From Pseudomonas syringae (lineage in GTDB: Bacteria > Pseudomonadota > Gammaproteobacteria > Pseudomonadales > Pseudomonadaceae): DNA of 64,000 nt. Location of the stretch: the NCBI RefSeq assembly GCF_000737245.1, contig NZ_JPQU01000067.1, forward strand, positions 124,001-188,000, in the 5' to 3' direction. Positions 27,541-37,029 of the stretch are shown piece by piece. Below the pieces are notes generated by a model. That model was not told the DNA's origin, made no database searches, and saw only the letters and a list, made by a program, of their open reading frames with translations. The first letter of the stretch is position 1. Each line of letters opens with the position of its first letter. A program made the position numbers and the translations under genes.

Positions 27541-27837
27541 TCAAACAAAAGGCTGGGCAGGGATGAACGGGCGATTTAGGGCCGCATGGCGCATGGCCGC
27601 GATCACGCAAGGTTCGATGCGACCTTCAGCCACCATCAAATCGCGACGCAGACCATCGACGACATCGGTAAGTTGGCGTTTGTCGCCAAGCTGTGCTGCC
27701 GAGAATGTGCGTTGGATGATCACTGCACCATCGGCATCCTTGAGCGACACCAGGCGCTCGCCCAACAGCCCTGCCGGACCTAGATCAGCCTGATACGGCG
27801 TCAGTGCTTCGCTTAGCAGTAAGCTGATATTTTCCAT
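27541..27837 (-). CDS. DUF3509-domain protein
   Basis: 98 aa from the ATG at 27837 (MENISLLLSEALTPYQADLG); a GTG four codons upstream is an alternative start. DUF3509 is a small family found essentially in Pseudomonas, recognisable here by RTFSAAQLGDKRQLTDVVDG and EGRIEPCVIAAMRHAALNRP. Function unknown; probably cytoplasmic, with no signal or membrane segment. Confidence 0.8.
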   Translation of the reverse strand: MENISLLLSEALTPYQADLGPAGLLGERLVSLKDADGAVIIQRTFSAAQLGDKRQLTDVVDGLRRDLMVAEGRIEPCVIAAMRHAALNRPFIPAQPFV

Positions 27838-28109
27838 CTGGTTCACCACTCAACAGTTTGAATGCAAAGGTGCTTATCAATGACCATCGGCATCGATAGA
27901 AAGTTCTCGACGGGCTAGCTCGAGCATGCCTGCCGGATGTGACAGGAAAAAAACGCCAGCGATGAAAAGATCGGTCCGTAGGATACTTCCTTCAAGATCC
28001 TGACCATTTCCTACAGACGTGCGCTGCCTCATCCTGACCTCAGGAGCGATCAAGACTGCAATGCTGCGTGCCTTCTTCATTGAGGCGTTCAGACGCAACG
28101 GAGCACAGC

Positions 28110-28766
28110 TTGAGCGACTTCCCAGTTCAAACCTTGCGCATTCTTTTGGCGGGCGATCATCCGATATTTCGCATGGGCCTGCAGACTGTGGCCGAACAAG
28201 TGCCTGACGCCCAAGTGGTTGCTCAGGCCCTGACCGCCGATGAGCGCCTGCAACTGCTGCATCGGCATAATCCTGAACTGTTGATCACTGATTTATTGAT
28301 GCCCGCCGATCAGCAAGCCAAGGATTTACAACTGCTGACCGACATCCGCAAAAAATTTCCAGAGCTGCGCATTCTGGTCGTCACGTCTGTAGAGGACGGG
28401 CAACTGCTTCGGTCAATTCTCAGATTGAAGGTCCAGGGTCTGATGAACAAAACCCATGTGCTCATAGAATTGCCCGCAGCCATCGCTTCGATTCGCCGAG
28501 AGCGCCCCTACATAGCCAACTCCGTACGTAATGCCATGCTCGAGGCGCTGCAACAGGAAAAGGCCCGCCCCAAGACGTTGGAACAACTCTCGCCACGAGA
28601 GCAGGAGGTATTGAAACTGTTTGCTACGGGAGCCTCGGTGAGCCAAATAGCCGAGCGACTCAGCCGCAGCAAACAGACGGTCAGTGCGCAGAAAATAAGT
28701 GCAATGCGCAAGCTCAGGCTGACCACCGACGTGGCGTTGCTGATCTACCTGCAGAAAAAGGCTTGA
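28110..28766 (+). CDS. LuxR/NarL-type response regulator
   Basis: 218 aa. Receiver domain (residues ~7-125, phospho-acceptor Asp in ELLITDLLMP, conserved Lys in LMNKTH) plus C-terminal LuxR helix-turn-helix (LSPREQEVLKLFATGASVSQIAE). The TTG at 28110, 6 nt after GGAG, is the best start; a GTG 14 codons upstream lacks a site. The usual acidic pair at the start of the receiver is AGDH rather than xDDH, so one metal-pocket residue is lost. It faces, with a 3-bp gap, a BvgS-like sensor that has no kinase, so its phosphodonor is unclear. Confidence 0.87.
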   Translation: MSDFPVQTLRILLAGDHPIFRMGLQTVAEQVPDAQVVAQALTADERLQLLHRHNPELLITDLLMPADQQAKDLQLLTDIRKKFPELRILVVTSVEDGQLLRSILRLKVQGLMNKTHVLIELPAAIASIRRERPYIANSVRNAMLEALQQEKARPKTLEQLSPREQEVLKLFATGASVSQIAERLSRSKQTVSAQKISAMRKLRLTTDVALLIYLQKKA

Positions 28767-28769
28767 GCT

Positions 28770-30950
28770 TTACGGCTGGGTCGTCCTCGCTTGTCTGGCG
28801 TGATCTGCCCGCTGCCCGGCGTCCAGTAACGGCCTCTCTAGCTGGTTGCGCTCGGTAATGTCAATCCAGCCACCCAGCAACCCCTGAAGCTCACCATCTG
28901 CCCGGTAGAAGGGCACAGTCCATTGCCACGCGTCTATCCGCCTGCCTCGCAGCTGCATGCTACGGTCAATGAAGATTGGCTGCCGCGTCTCCAGCAATTT
29001 GAGGTAATCACCATGTAACTGGCCCGCTATCTCCGGCGGGATCAATTCCACATCAATCAGACGTCGTCCATTCATTTGCTCGAAACTGATACCCAGGCTC
29101 TCCTCATAACTTCGATTGCACGAGATCAACCGCCCTTTCAGATCACGGACATAAATGGGGTTGGGAATGCCATTGAGCAGCGCGTGCTTGAAAGCCAACT
29201 GATCATTGAGCGCTTCTTCAGCTTTGCGGCGCTGATGAATCTGCACCTTGAGGCGACTGCTCCACGCCAGAGAGATCAGTCCCATCAGCAAGGCAAAGAC
29301 CAACAGCCAATAGACCCAGTCGGGTATCCGGCTCCAGAGTGACGGCTGAGGAGCGAAGGACGAAAGCCACTTGGTACGAATCGCCCGCATCTCAGAGACG
29401 GGAAACTCTTCGAGACTTTTGTTAAGAATGCCGAGTAATTCAAGGTGTGACTTGACGACTGAAAACCTGTCCGGCGACCACCAGCCTTCGACACTGCGCC
29501 CAACGTTGAGGCCATCCGGGGGAGACAGATGAGCACCCGCCTCATTCTGAATCGTTGCAGCCGCCTTACCCGACCGCACCAGTCGACGGGCTTCTTCGTA
29601 ATTTTCCACCAGATGCAGTTTTATCTGCGGATGCTCGCGCCTGATGTCTTCCTCCAAGACATGCCGCGCGCGTAACGCAAGGGTCTTGCCATGCAACTCC
29701 TGCAAGGAGAGAGGCGAAGACTCGCTCGACCTGTGGACAAAAACCCAACTGTTACCGCCGAACGAATAACTGAAAGTGAGTAATTTCCTGCGTTCGGCGT
29801 TCTCGCCAAGATGGGTGGTCATCAGTGCCTGACCGCTATGCAAAGTAGCGTAAGTCTGTTCGATCGTTGTGGCTTCTCTATGCACGAACTGTAGACCGGT
29901 CAGCCGGGATATCCGACTCAGTACATCGACATTCAAACCGACCCACTGGCCGTTCCGATCCCGATAGATATAAGGCGGATGCTGTTCGGAGACAACGGTG
30001 ACGACTGGATGCCTGGCGATCCACTCTCGCTCGTTGCGGTTCAACGCCACGCCCTGGCCAGCCACATCAGCGCCAAGGCCCAAGGTCCAGCGCGAGAGCA
30101 ATTCTCGAGTCACCGAAGACTCCACGCTGTCTATTGCTGTATCAATCAACGCCAAGAGCGGTGTCTGTTCATTGCGCACCGCGAAGGAAAAAGCGTCCTG
30201 AGGTAACACGCTGTCAGAATGGACCTGCAAGCCCAGATAAGGGCGCAGTGAAAGGTAGGAGCGAGCAATGAGCTCATTGCCGATGAAGGCATCTGCGTCA
30301 CCCTGACTGACCGCCTCCATCGCACTGAACATACTCGGCGCGACGATAATTTCGCTGTCAGGGTAAGCCGCATGCAACGCCTGCTGGCTGACGTACCCAT
30401 CGATTACCACCAGCGTCTTGCCCTGGAACCCGTCTGCAATCTCACGGCCCATGCCTCGGGCCACCACCACCGATCGATCGGCGATATAGCCCCTGGATAA
30501 GCGCAGCTGCTCAAACCCGCGTTCGAAGTTATTGGCAATAGTGATGATATCTATCGTGCCATTGCGCAACGCGTTGATCGCATCCTCAGTCTTGGCAAAC
30601 CCCACTACCTGCATTTTGACGTTAAGCATGCTACCGGTCAGCGCCAGATAATCGGCACTGATGCCTTGGTAGAGATTGCGATCGCTGGCGATATCAATCG
30701 GCTCATAATCTACCGTCGCAATACCCACTCTCAAGACGGCCTGCTGATCCAGCCACTGACGATCCCTGGCTGAAAGCGGCAGCGGATCCACCGCCACGAA
30801 GGGTGCTGGCAGACGAAACGGCAAACTGTACGCAGCCAGGGCGCGCTGACTGAACAACAGCACCAGAAGAAATAACAGCGCGCCGAAAGTGCGCTTGATA
30901 GTAGCGATGCGCTTATGGTCAACCGCGCTCCACTTGCTTGCATTATTCAC
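28770..30950 (-). pseudogene. BvgS-like sensor truncated before the kinase domain
   Basis: About 726 aa from a GTG at 30950 (alternatives: ATG 30995, TTG 31001). Signal segment (IKRTFGALLFLLVLLFSQRA), two tandem SBP_bac_3 Venus-flytrap domains (about 60-280 and 300-530), one membrane helix (WVYWLLVFALLMGLISLAWS) and a PAS domain (PNPIYVRDLKGRLISCNRSY ... GLLGGWIDITERNQLERPLL). The frame then ends RADHARQARTTQP-stop, exactly where BvgS proteins continue into the H box. HisKA, HATPase, receiver and HPt domains are absent and the coding sequence abuts the neighbour's stop. It is a deletion remnant or a kinase-less sensor. Confidence 0.8.
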
Positions 30951-31006
30951 AACAACTAACTCATCCGTAAGTGATTCACCTCCAAAGTGTGACATGCGCA
31001 AATGAT

Positions 31007-31030
31007 AAGGCCCGCTGGTGGGCGGGCCTT
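31007..31030 (-). terminator. Hairpin downstream of thrC
   Basis: AAGGCCCGC (31007-31015) pairs with GCGGGCCTT (31022-31030). It is 22 bp after the thrC stop. The following T tract on the minus strand is weak, so termination may be partial. Confidence 0.6.
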
Positions 31031-31052
31031 AAGTTGTTACACGACTATTCCG

Positions 31053-32462
31053 TTATAGCGGTTTACCGCGATTGCCATGCTGGCTGACGAAGGCCTGTAT
31101 GGCTTTCAGGTCATTCGGCAAAACGGTGCAGCGTTCGTCGCGCTCGAATAAATCAGACAAATGTGTAGGTAGCTCAAGCGCTTTTCCTACACCGGCTTTC
31201 TCCACTGCTTCGGGGAATTTCACCGGATGAGCCGTTCCCAGGATCACCATCGGGATATCCAGACTGCGGCGACAGGCACGCGCTGCTTTCACGCCGATAG
31301 CCGTATGCGGGTCCAGCAGCTCGCCGGTCTGGGCAAACACTTCGGCAATGGTTTCGCACGTCTGCTCATCACTGACTGCCAGGGAGTCGAACAGCTTGCG
31401 GGTTTCAGTCCAGCGTTCTTCTTCAACACTGAAACCGCCGCCCTGTTTGAAGGTATCCATCAAACCGGCAATGGCAGCGCCATTACGCCCGTGCATGTCG
31501 AACAGCAAACGCTCGAAGTTCGACGAGACCATGATGTCCATCGAGGGCGACAAGGTCGCGTGCAGGGTTTCCTTGACGTACTGATTGCCGCTCATGAAGC
31601 GATGCAGGATGTCGTTGCGGTTGGTCGCCACGATCAATTGATTGATCGGCAGCCCCATATTGCGCGCCAGGTAACCGGCGAAAATATCGCCGAAGTTGCC
31701 GGTTGGCACCGAGAACGATACTGAACGCGCCGGCCCACCCAGTTGCAGGGAGGCGTGGAAGTAATAAACGATCTGGGCCATGATCCGCGCCCAGTTGATC
31801 GAGTTGACCGCGACCAGACGAGTGCCCTTGAGAAAGCTCTGGTCAGCGAAGCTGTTCTTGACCATTTCCTGGCAATCGTCGAAGTTGCCTTCCACGGCGA
31901 TGTTATGGATGTTGTCGCCGAAAATCGTGGTCATCTGCCGACGCTGGACATCGGAAACCCGATTGTTCGGGTGCAGGATGAAGATGTCGACGTTATCGCA
32001 CTTGCGGCAGCCTTCAATGGCAGCAGAGCCGGTATCACCCGATGTTGCGCCAATGATCACCACGCGCTCGCCGCGCTTGGCCAATACGTAATCCAGCAGT
32101 CGACCCAGCAATTGCAAGGCGAAGTCCTTGAACGCCAGGGTCGGACCATGGAACAGCTCAAGCACCCATTCGTTACCGTTCAGCTGGCGTAACGGTGCGA
32201 CGGAACTGTGGGTAAACACGCCGTAGGTTTCTTCGAGGATCTTCTTGAAATCCGCATCCGGAATGCTGCCGGTCACAAACGGGCGCATCACCCGGAAAGC
32301 CAGTTCGTGATACGGCAAGCCAGCCCAGGAAGCGATTTCTTCCTGAGTGAAACGTGGCAGGTTTTCCGGAACGTACAGACCGCCATCGCTGGCCAGACCG
32401 GTCAACAACACGTCTTCGAAATTCAGGGCCGGCGCCTGGCCGCGGGTGCTGATATAGCGCAT
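31053..32462 (-). CDS. thrC: Threonine synthase
   Basis: 469 aa, PLP-dependent, converts O-phosphohomoserine to threonine. N-terminal MRYISTRGQAPALNFEDVLL and the PLP lysine in FHGPTLAFKDFALQLLG are typical; the phosphate loop is GATSGDTGSAAIEG. Downstream of hom on the same strand with a 107-bp gap holding a heptad-repeat element. Confidence 0.98.
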   Translation of the reverse strand: MRYISTRGQAPALNFEDVLLTGLASDGGLYVPENLPRFTQEEIASWAGLPYHELAFRVMRPFVTGSIPDADFKKILEETYGVFTHSSVAPLRQLNGNEWVLELFHGPTLAFKDFALQLLGRLLDYVLAKRGERVVIIGATSGDTGSAAIEGCRKCDNVDIFILHPNNRVSDVQRRQMTTIFGDNIHNIAVEGNFDDCQEMVKNSFADQSFLKGTRLVAVNSINWARIMAQIVYYFHASLQLGGPARSVSFSVPTGNFGDIFAGYLARNMGLPINQLIVATNRNDILHRFMSGNQYVKETLHATLSPSMDIMVSSNFERLLFDMHGRNGAAIAGLMDTFKQGGGFSVEEERWTETRKLFDSLAVSDEQTCETIAEVFAQTGELLDPHTAIGVKAARACRRSLDIPMVILGTAHPVKFPEAVEKAGVGKALELPTHLSDLFERDERCTVLPNDLKAIQAFVSQHGNRGKPL

Positions 32463-32479
32463 AAGATTTCAAACCTTCG

Positions 32480-32565
32480 GTTTGAGCTGCGAGCTGCAAG
32501 CTGCAAGCTGCAAGTAAAAGCGACTGGCTTCTAGCTTGCGGCTTGCGGCTTGCGGCTTGCCGCTC
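32480..32565. repeat. Inverted heptad-repeat element between hom and thrC
   Basis: Direct 7-bp repeats of GCAAGCT type (AGCTGCAAGCTGCAAGCTGC, about 32490-32513) face GCTTGCG-type repeats (CTTGCGGCTTGCGGCTTGCG, about 32536-32560) in opposite orientation. The structure can fold into a long imperfect hairpin. A related element lies at 61729-61842. Confidence 0.85.
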
Positions 32566-32569
32566 TCAA

Positions 32570-33874
32570 TTAATTGAGATGTTCAACGCGGATCCGAACC
32601 ACCGGGCCAACCACGTCCTGCAATGCTTCCAGGGCCTCAATGGCATCATTCATACGCTGCTCGACCACGCGATGGGTCAGCAGAATCATCGGCACCAGGC
32701 CGTCCTGCTCTTCGACTTCCTTCTGCATGATCGACTCGATGTTGATGCCGCGCTCCGACAGGATGCTCGCTACCTGAGCCAGCACGCCGGGATGATCCTT
32801 GGCCTGAATTCGCAGGTAATACGCGCTTTCACAGGCATCGATCGACAGAATCGGATGAGCGGACAACGAGTCCGGCTGGAAAGCCAGATGCGGTACGCGA
32901 TTTTCCGGGTCGGAGGTCATTGCCCGGACAACGTCTACCAGATCGGCGATCACCGAAGAGGCCGTAGGCTCCATGCCTGCACCGGCGCCGTAGAACAACG
33001 TCGAGCCGGCGGCATCGCCATTGACCATCACGGCGTTCATCACGCCGTTGACGTTGGCGATCAGCCGGTCAGCCGGGATCAACGTCGGGTGCACACGCAG
33101 CTCGATACCGGCCGCAGTGCTGCGCGCCACGCCCAGGTGCTTGATGCGATAACCCAGTGCTTCGGCGTAGTTCACGTCAGCGGTGGTCAGCTTGGTGATG
33201 CCTTCGGTGTAGGCCTTATCGAATTGCAGCGGAATGCCAAACGCAATCGAGGCCAGAATGGTCAGCTTATGCGCAGCGTCGATACCTTCCACATCGAATG
33301 TCGGATCGGCTTCCGCGTAACCCAGCGCCTGGGCTTCTGCCAGGACATCCGGGAAGGTGCGGCCCTTCTCGCGCATCTCGGTAAGGATGAAGTTACCGGT
33401 GCCATTGATAATACCGGCGACCCAGTTGATGCGGTTTGCCGACAAGCCTTCGCGAATTGCCTTGATGACCGGGATACCACCAGCGACCGCAGCTTCAAAC
33501 GCTACGATCACGCCCTTCTCACGCGCCTTGGCGAAAATCTCGTTACCGTGCACGGCAATCAGCGCTTTGTTGGCAGTGACGACGTGTTTGCCGTTTTCAA
33601 TGGCCTTGAGTACCAGATCCCGGGCTACGGTATAGCCGCCGATCAGTTCAATGACGATATCGATTTCAGGGTTGGTTGCCACCGCGAAGACGTCGCTGGT
33701 GGTGGGTGTACCGGTAATCTGGCAGTTGGGGTTTGGCGTACGCATGGCAATTTGTGCCACTTCGATTCCACGCCCGGCACGGCGGGCAATCTCCTCGGCG
33801 TTACGCTGAAGTACGTTGAAGGTACCGCCACCGACGGTCCCCAGCCCACAGATGCCTACTTTGACCGGATTCAC
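32570..33874 (-). CDS. hom: Homoserine dehydrogenase
   Basis: 434 aa monofunctional enzyme reducing aspartate semialdehyde to homoserine. NAD(P) fold with GICGLGTVGGG, catalytic domain, and a C-terminal ACT domain (HPGVLAQVASILSERGINIE) for amino-acid regulation. Starts at a GTG 6 nt after GGGGAG. Precedes thrC, so two threonine-pathway steps are adjacent. Confidence 0.98.
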   Translation of the reverse strand: MNPVKVGICGLGTVGGGTFNVLQRNAEEIARRAGRGIEVAQIAMRTPNPNCQITGTPTTSDVFAVATNPEIDIVIELIGGYTVARDLVLKAIENGKHVVTANKALIAVHGNEIFAKAREKGVIVAFEAAVAGGIPVIKAIREGLSANRINWVAGIINGTGNFILTEMREKGRTFPDVLAEAQALGYAEADPTFDVEGIDAAHKLTILASIAFGIPLQFDKAYTEGITKLTTADVNYAEALGYRIKHLGVARSTAAGIELRVHPTLIPADRLIANVNGVMNAVMVNGDAAGSTLFYGAGAGMEPTASSVIADLVDVVRAMTSDPENRVPHLAFQPDSLSAHPILSIDACESAYYLRIQAKDHPGVLAQVASILSERGINIESIMQKEVEEQDGLVPMILLTHRVVEQRMNDAIEALEALQDVVGPVVRIRVEHLN

Positions 33875-33915
33875 TATGAACTCCCCGTAAAACGACCGAC
33901 TAAACGCCGGCCGTG

Positions 33916-33942
33916 GAAAACAGCTGCACGACGCGGTGCAGC
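33916..33942 (-). terminator. Putative terminator of dsbC
   Basis: GCTGCAC (33923-33929) pairs with GTGCAGC (33936-33942). On the minus strand it is followed by TGTTTTCC. It lies 36 bp after the dsbC stop. Confidence 0.65.
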
Positions 33943-33977
33943 TCTCTATTTACACAACGGTCATTGGACGCGCTGCT

Positions 33978-34718
33978 TTATTTGGCGCTGAGCGCCAGTT
34001 TGGCCACTTGTGCAGCGGGCTGGTAACCCGGAATCAACTGGCCGTCAGCCAAAACGATGGCCGGCGTGCCGTTCACACCGATCGATTGGCCCATTTCAAA
34101 TTGTTTGGTTACAGGGTTGGCGCATTTTGCGGCCTGGATGTCCTTGCCATCGACCATGCGGTCCATGGCGCCCTTGCGATCCTTCGAACACCATACCGCC
34201 TGTAATTGCTCGTCACCCGGAGAACCCAGGCCCTGGCGCGGGAAGGCGACATATCGCACTTCGATGCCCATTTTGTTCAGCTGCGGCACTTCGGCGTGCA
34301 GCTTGTGGCAATACGGGCAGGTGGTGTCGGTGAACACTGTGATATGGGATTTGGTCTCGCCAATGGCCGGGTAGACCACCATTTCTGCGGTGGGAATACC
34401 GTTGATGGTTTTGGCGATGGCCAGGCGTTCGGTCTTCTCAGTCAGGTTGACCGGCTTGCCATCCTGAATCTGGAACAGATAGCCCTGCATCACGAACTGG
34501 CCATCCGGACTTGCATACAGCACGCGGCCACCCTTGAGCTTGACTTCGTACAGGCCGTTCAACGGACTGGCGCCAATGCTTTCAATCGGAAGTTCGAGTT
34601 TGAGTGAGTCCAGGGTCTTTCGAATGGCCTGGTCGGCGGCGGCATCGGCCTGAGCGAACATGCTGAAGGTACTGGCCAGCGCAACAGCTGCGACGGCGAT
34701 AATCTGGTTCACACGCAT
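33978..34718 (-). CDS. dsbC: Thiol:disulfide interchange protein DsbC
   Basis: 246 aa periplasmic disulfide isomerase. Signal peptide MRVNQIIAVAAVALASTFSM ending at ADA-A; N-terminal dimerisation domain; thioredoxin-fold catalytic domain with the CPYC active site (FTDTTCPYCHKLHAEVP) and the cis-Pro loop GVNGTPAIVLADG. The ATG at 34718 follows GGAG; the longer open frame upstream is not used. Sits between xerD and hom, the usual Pseudomonas order. Confidence 0.96.
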   Translation of the reverse strand: MRVNQIIAVAAVALASTFSMFAQADAAADQAIRKTLDSLKLELPIESIGASPLNGLYEVKLKGGRVLYASPDGQFVMQGYLFQIQDGKPVNLTEKTERLAIAKTINGIPTAEMVVYPAIGETKSHITVFTDTTCPYCHKLHAEVPQLNKMGIEVRYVAFPRQGLGSPGDEQLQAVWCSKDRKGAMDRMVDGKDIQAAKCANPVTKQFEMGQSIGVNGTPAIVLADGQLIPGYQPAAQVAKLALSAK

Positions 34719-34869
34719 GAAAACTCCTCGGGCGGTGGGCAGGCGGGTTGTGCCGAAAAAAATGGCACAAACTTCCATCTGCGAAACCGGCAAAGACTAC
34801 CACATAAGCCCCGCAACACCGACCCGCCGTGACGCAAGACTGTTCTGATTTTTGTCGGTTTTTTTCGGC

Positions 34870-35766
34870 CTAACCGCGAGGATGATGCTTACTGTGCAAG
34901 TCTTGCAGACGAGCGCGGGCGACATGGGTGTAAATCTGGGTCGTAGACAGGTCGCTATGGCCCAGTAGCATCTGCACCACACGCAAATCCGCACCATGGT
35001 TAAGTAAATGCGTGGCGAACGCGTGTCGCAAGGTGTGTGGCGAAAGGGATTTACTGACACCGGCCACCATCGCCTGATGTTTGATCCGGTGCCAGAAGGT
35101 CTGACGAGTCATTTGCTCACCGCGTTGACTGGGGAACAACACGTCGCTCGGACGCCCGCCCAACAGATCGTCGCGTGCACCGCGCATATAGCGCTCGATC
35201 CAGACGATGGCTTCCTCGCCCATCGGCACCAACCGCTCTTTGCTGCCTTTGCCCATGACACGCAGTACACCCTGACGCAGATTGACCTGCTCCAGCGTCA
35301 GACTGATCAGCTCGGTCACTCGCAGCCCGCAGGCATAAAGCACCTCAAGCATGGCTTTGTCACGCTGACCGATGGCTTCGCTCAAGTCAGGCGCGGCTAG
35401 TAGCGCTTCGACATCAGCTTCAGACAACGATTTGGGTAGTGGTCTGCCGAGCTGTGGCATATCTACCTGCAACGTCGGGTCAATTTGAATCATTTTTTCC
35501 CGCAGCAGATAGCGATAAAAACCACGCACGCCCGACAGGAACCGAGCCGTGGAGCGCGGCTTGTAAGCCTTGTCCACGCGCCATGCCAAGTGATCCAGGA
35601 TGGCTTCGCGCCCTACGTTAATCAATTCCAGGCCTTGCTCCTGCAACCAGCCGTTGAAAAGGGCCAGATCACTGCGATAAGCATCACGGGTGTTATCCGA
35701 CAGTCCTTTCTCCAGCCAGAGGGCGTCCAGAAAGCGGTCAATCAGCGGATCATCAATAGCAGACAT
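34870..35766 (-). CDS. xerD: Site-specific tyrosine recombinase XerD
   Basis: 298 aa. Core-binding N-terminal domain and catalytic domain with the tyrosine recombinase residues: Arg in ACGLRVTELISL, HxLRH in SPHTLRHAFATHLL, His in LGHSDLSTTQIY and the nucleophile Tyr in the same TQIYTH string. With XerC it resolves chromosome dimers at dif. Length and motifs intact; this is the housekeeping copy, not an integron or phage integrase. Confidence 0.97.
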   Translation of the reverse strand: MSAIDDPLIDRFLDALWLEKGLSDNTRDAYRSDLALFNGWLQEQGLELINVGREAILDHLAWRVDKAYKPRSTARFLSGVRGFYRYLLREKMIQIDPTLQVDMPQLGRPLPKSLSEADVEALLAAPDLSEAIGQRDKAMLEVLYACGLRVTELISLTLEQVNLRQGVLRVMGKGSKERLVPMGEEAIVWIERYMRGARDDLLGGRPSDVLFPSQRGEQMTRQTFWHRIKHQAMVAGVSKSLSPHTLRHAFATHLLNHGADLRVVQMLLGHSDLSTTQIYTHVARARLQDLHSKHHPRG

Positions 35767-35833
35767 AAATATTGGCGCTTATTAGCTGAACAGCACGGGC
35801 ATGGTTGGCTGGGACAATAAAACCCCAGACACA

Positions 35834-35859
35834 AAAAAGCAGCCCGAAGGCTGCTTTTT
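35834..35859 (-). terminator. Rho-independent terminator of the rpsP-rplS operon
   Basis: AAAAAGCAGCC (35834-35844) pairs with GGCTGCTTTTT (35849-35859) around a CGAA loop (TTCG on the transcript), followed by a T tract on the minus strand, 21 bp after the rplS stop. Confidence 0.95.
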
Positions 35860-35879
35860 CTTGCATCGGATTGCTGGAC

Positions 35880-36230
35880 TTAAGCCAGTTTTTCCTTGAT
35901 GCGAGCTGCTTTACCGGACAGGTCACGCAGGTAGTACAGTTTGGCCTTGCGAACGTCACCGCGACGTTTCACAGCCAGGCTGTCGATTTGCGGGCTGTAG
36001 GTCTGGAAAGTACGCTCAACGCCAACACCGTTGGAGATTTTACGAACAGTGAAAGCACTGTTCACGCCACGGTTACGCTTGGCAATTACAACGCCTTCGA
36101 ACGCTTGCAGACGCGCGCGGTCGCCTTCCTTCACTTTCACCTGAACGACAACAGTGTCGCCCGGGGCAAAGGTAGGGATCTCTTTGGTCATCTGCTCTGC
36201 TTCGAGTGCAAGAATGATTTTGTTAGTCAT
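35880..36230 (-). CDS. rplS: 50S ribosomal protein L19
   Basis: 116 aa, typical length. Contains PGDTVVVQVKVKEGDRARLQ and the conserved RRGDVRKAKLYYLRD. Located at the 30S-50S interface. Strong site AGGAG before the ATG. Last gene of the rpsP-rimM-trmD-rplS operon, 43 bp after trmD. Confidence 0.98.
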   Translation of the reverse strand: MTNKIILALEAEQMTKEIPTFAPGDTVVVQVKVKEGDRARLQAFEGVVIAKRNRGVNSAFTVRKISNGVGVERTFQTYSPQIDSLAVKRRGDVRKAKLYYLRDLSGKAARIKEKLA

Positions 36231-36273
36231 GCTGTGCTCCTAAGGTAAATCGTCTGGATCTACCATCGATACG

Positions 36274-37026
36274 TTAACTATCGTCCCGTTCGCGGATGTA
36301 TTCCGCGAGCAGCTTCTTCTCTTCTCCAGAAAGCGAGCGGCTTTCCAGAAGATCGGCGCGTCGTTCATAGGTCCGCCCAAGGGACTGCTGTAAACGCCAA
36401 CGCCGGATGTGTGCGTGATTACCACTCAGTAACACGTCGGGAACACGCTGATCCACATACACCTCCGGTCGGGTGTAATGCGGGCAATCCAGCAGACCAT
36501 CCGTGAAGGAATCTTCCTCCGCGGAGTCCGCATGCCCTAAAGCTCCAGGCAGCAGTCGCGTAACCGCATCGATCAGTACCATCGCCGGCAGCTCGCCACC
36601 GGAAAGTACATAGTCACCAATCGACCACTCTTCATCGACATGAGCTTCAATGAAACGCTCGTCAATGCCTTCATAACGACCGGCGATGAGGATAATCGCT
36701 TCCTCCTGCGCCAGTTCGCGTACCGCAGACTGATTCAGTTGGCGGCCTTGTGGCGACAGGTAAATAACCTTCGCCGCATCCCCTGCCGCTTGCCTGGCCT
36801 GAACCAGAGCATCTTCAAGGGGCTTGATCTTCATCACCATGCCCGGACCACCGCCAAATGGGCGATCATCCACCGTGTGATGCCGATCCGTGGTGTAGTC
36901 CCGCGGATTCCAACAAGTGAGCTGCAACAGCCCTTGTTTCACCGCACGGCTGGTAATGCCGTAATCGCTGATGGCGGAAAACATCTCGGGAAACAGACTG
37001 ATCACTTCTATGCGCAGGCTAGCCAT
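36274..37026 (-). CDS. trmD: tRNA (guanine-N1)-methyltransferase
   Basis: 250 aa. SPOUT-class enzyme making m1G37 in tRNA. Landmarks: RIEVISLFPEMFSAISDYGI, DDRPFGGGPGMVMKI, ILIAGRYEGIDERFI, and the SAM knot YVLSGGELPAMVLIDAVTRL. Starts 3 bp after the rimM stop. Confidence 0.98.
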   Translation of the reverse strand: MASLRIEVISLFPEMFSAISDYGITSRAVKQGLLQLTCWNPRDYTTDRHHTVDDRPFGGGPGMVMKIKPLEDALVQARQAAGDAAKVIYLSPQGRQLNQSAVRELAQEEAIILIAGRYEGIDERFIEAHVDEEWSIGDYVLSGGELPAMVLIDAVTRLLPGALGHADSAEEDSFTDGLLDCPHYTRPEVYVDQRVPDVLLSGNHAHIRRWRLQQSLGRTYERRADLLESRSLSGEEKKLLAEYIRERDDS

Positions 37027-37029
37027 CGC

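Noticed and set aside
30950..31001. A GGAGGTGA site as ribosome binding site for the sensor gene
   Set aside because: No in-frame start codon lies at usable distance after it; the GTG at 30950 is 20 or more nt away.
32543..33991. 482-codon plus-strand ORF opposite hom
   Set aside because: Shadow of homoserine dehydrogenase, whose whole length and ACT domain are intact.
34870..35766. Integrase marking a genomic island
   Set aside because: It is the housekeeping xerD in its usual place beside dsbC.
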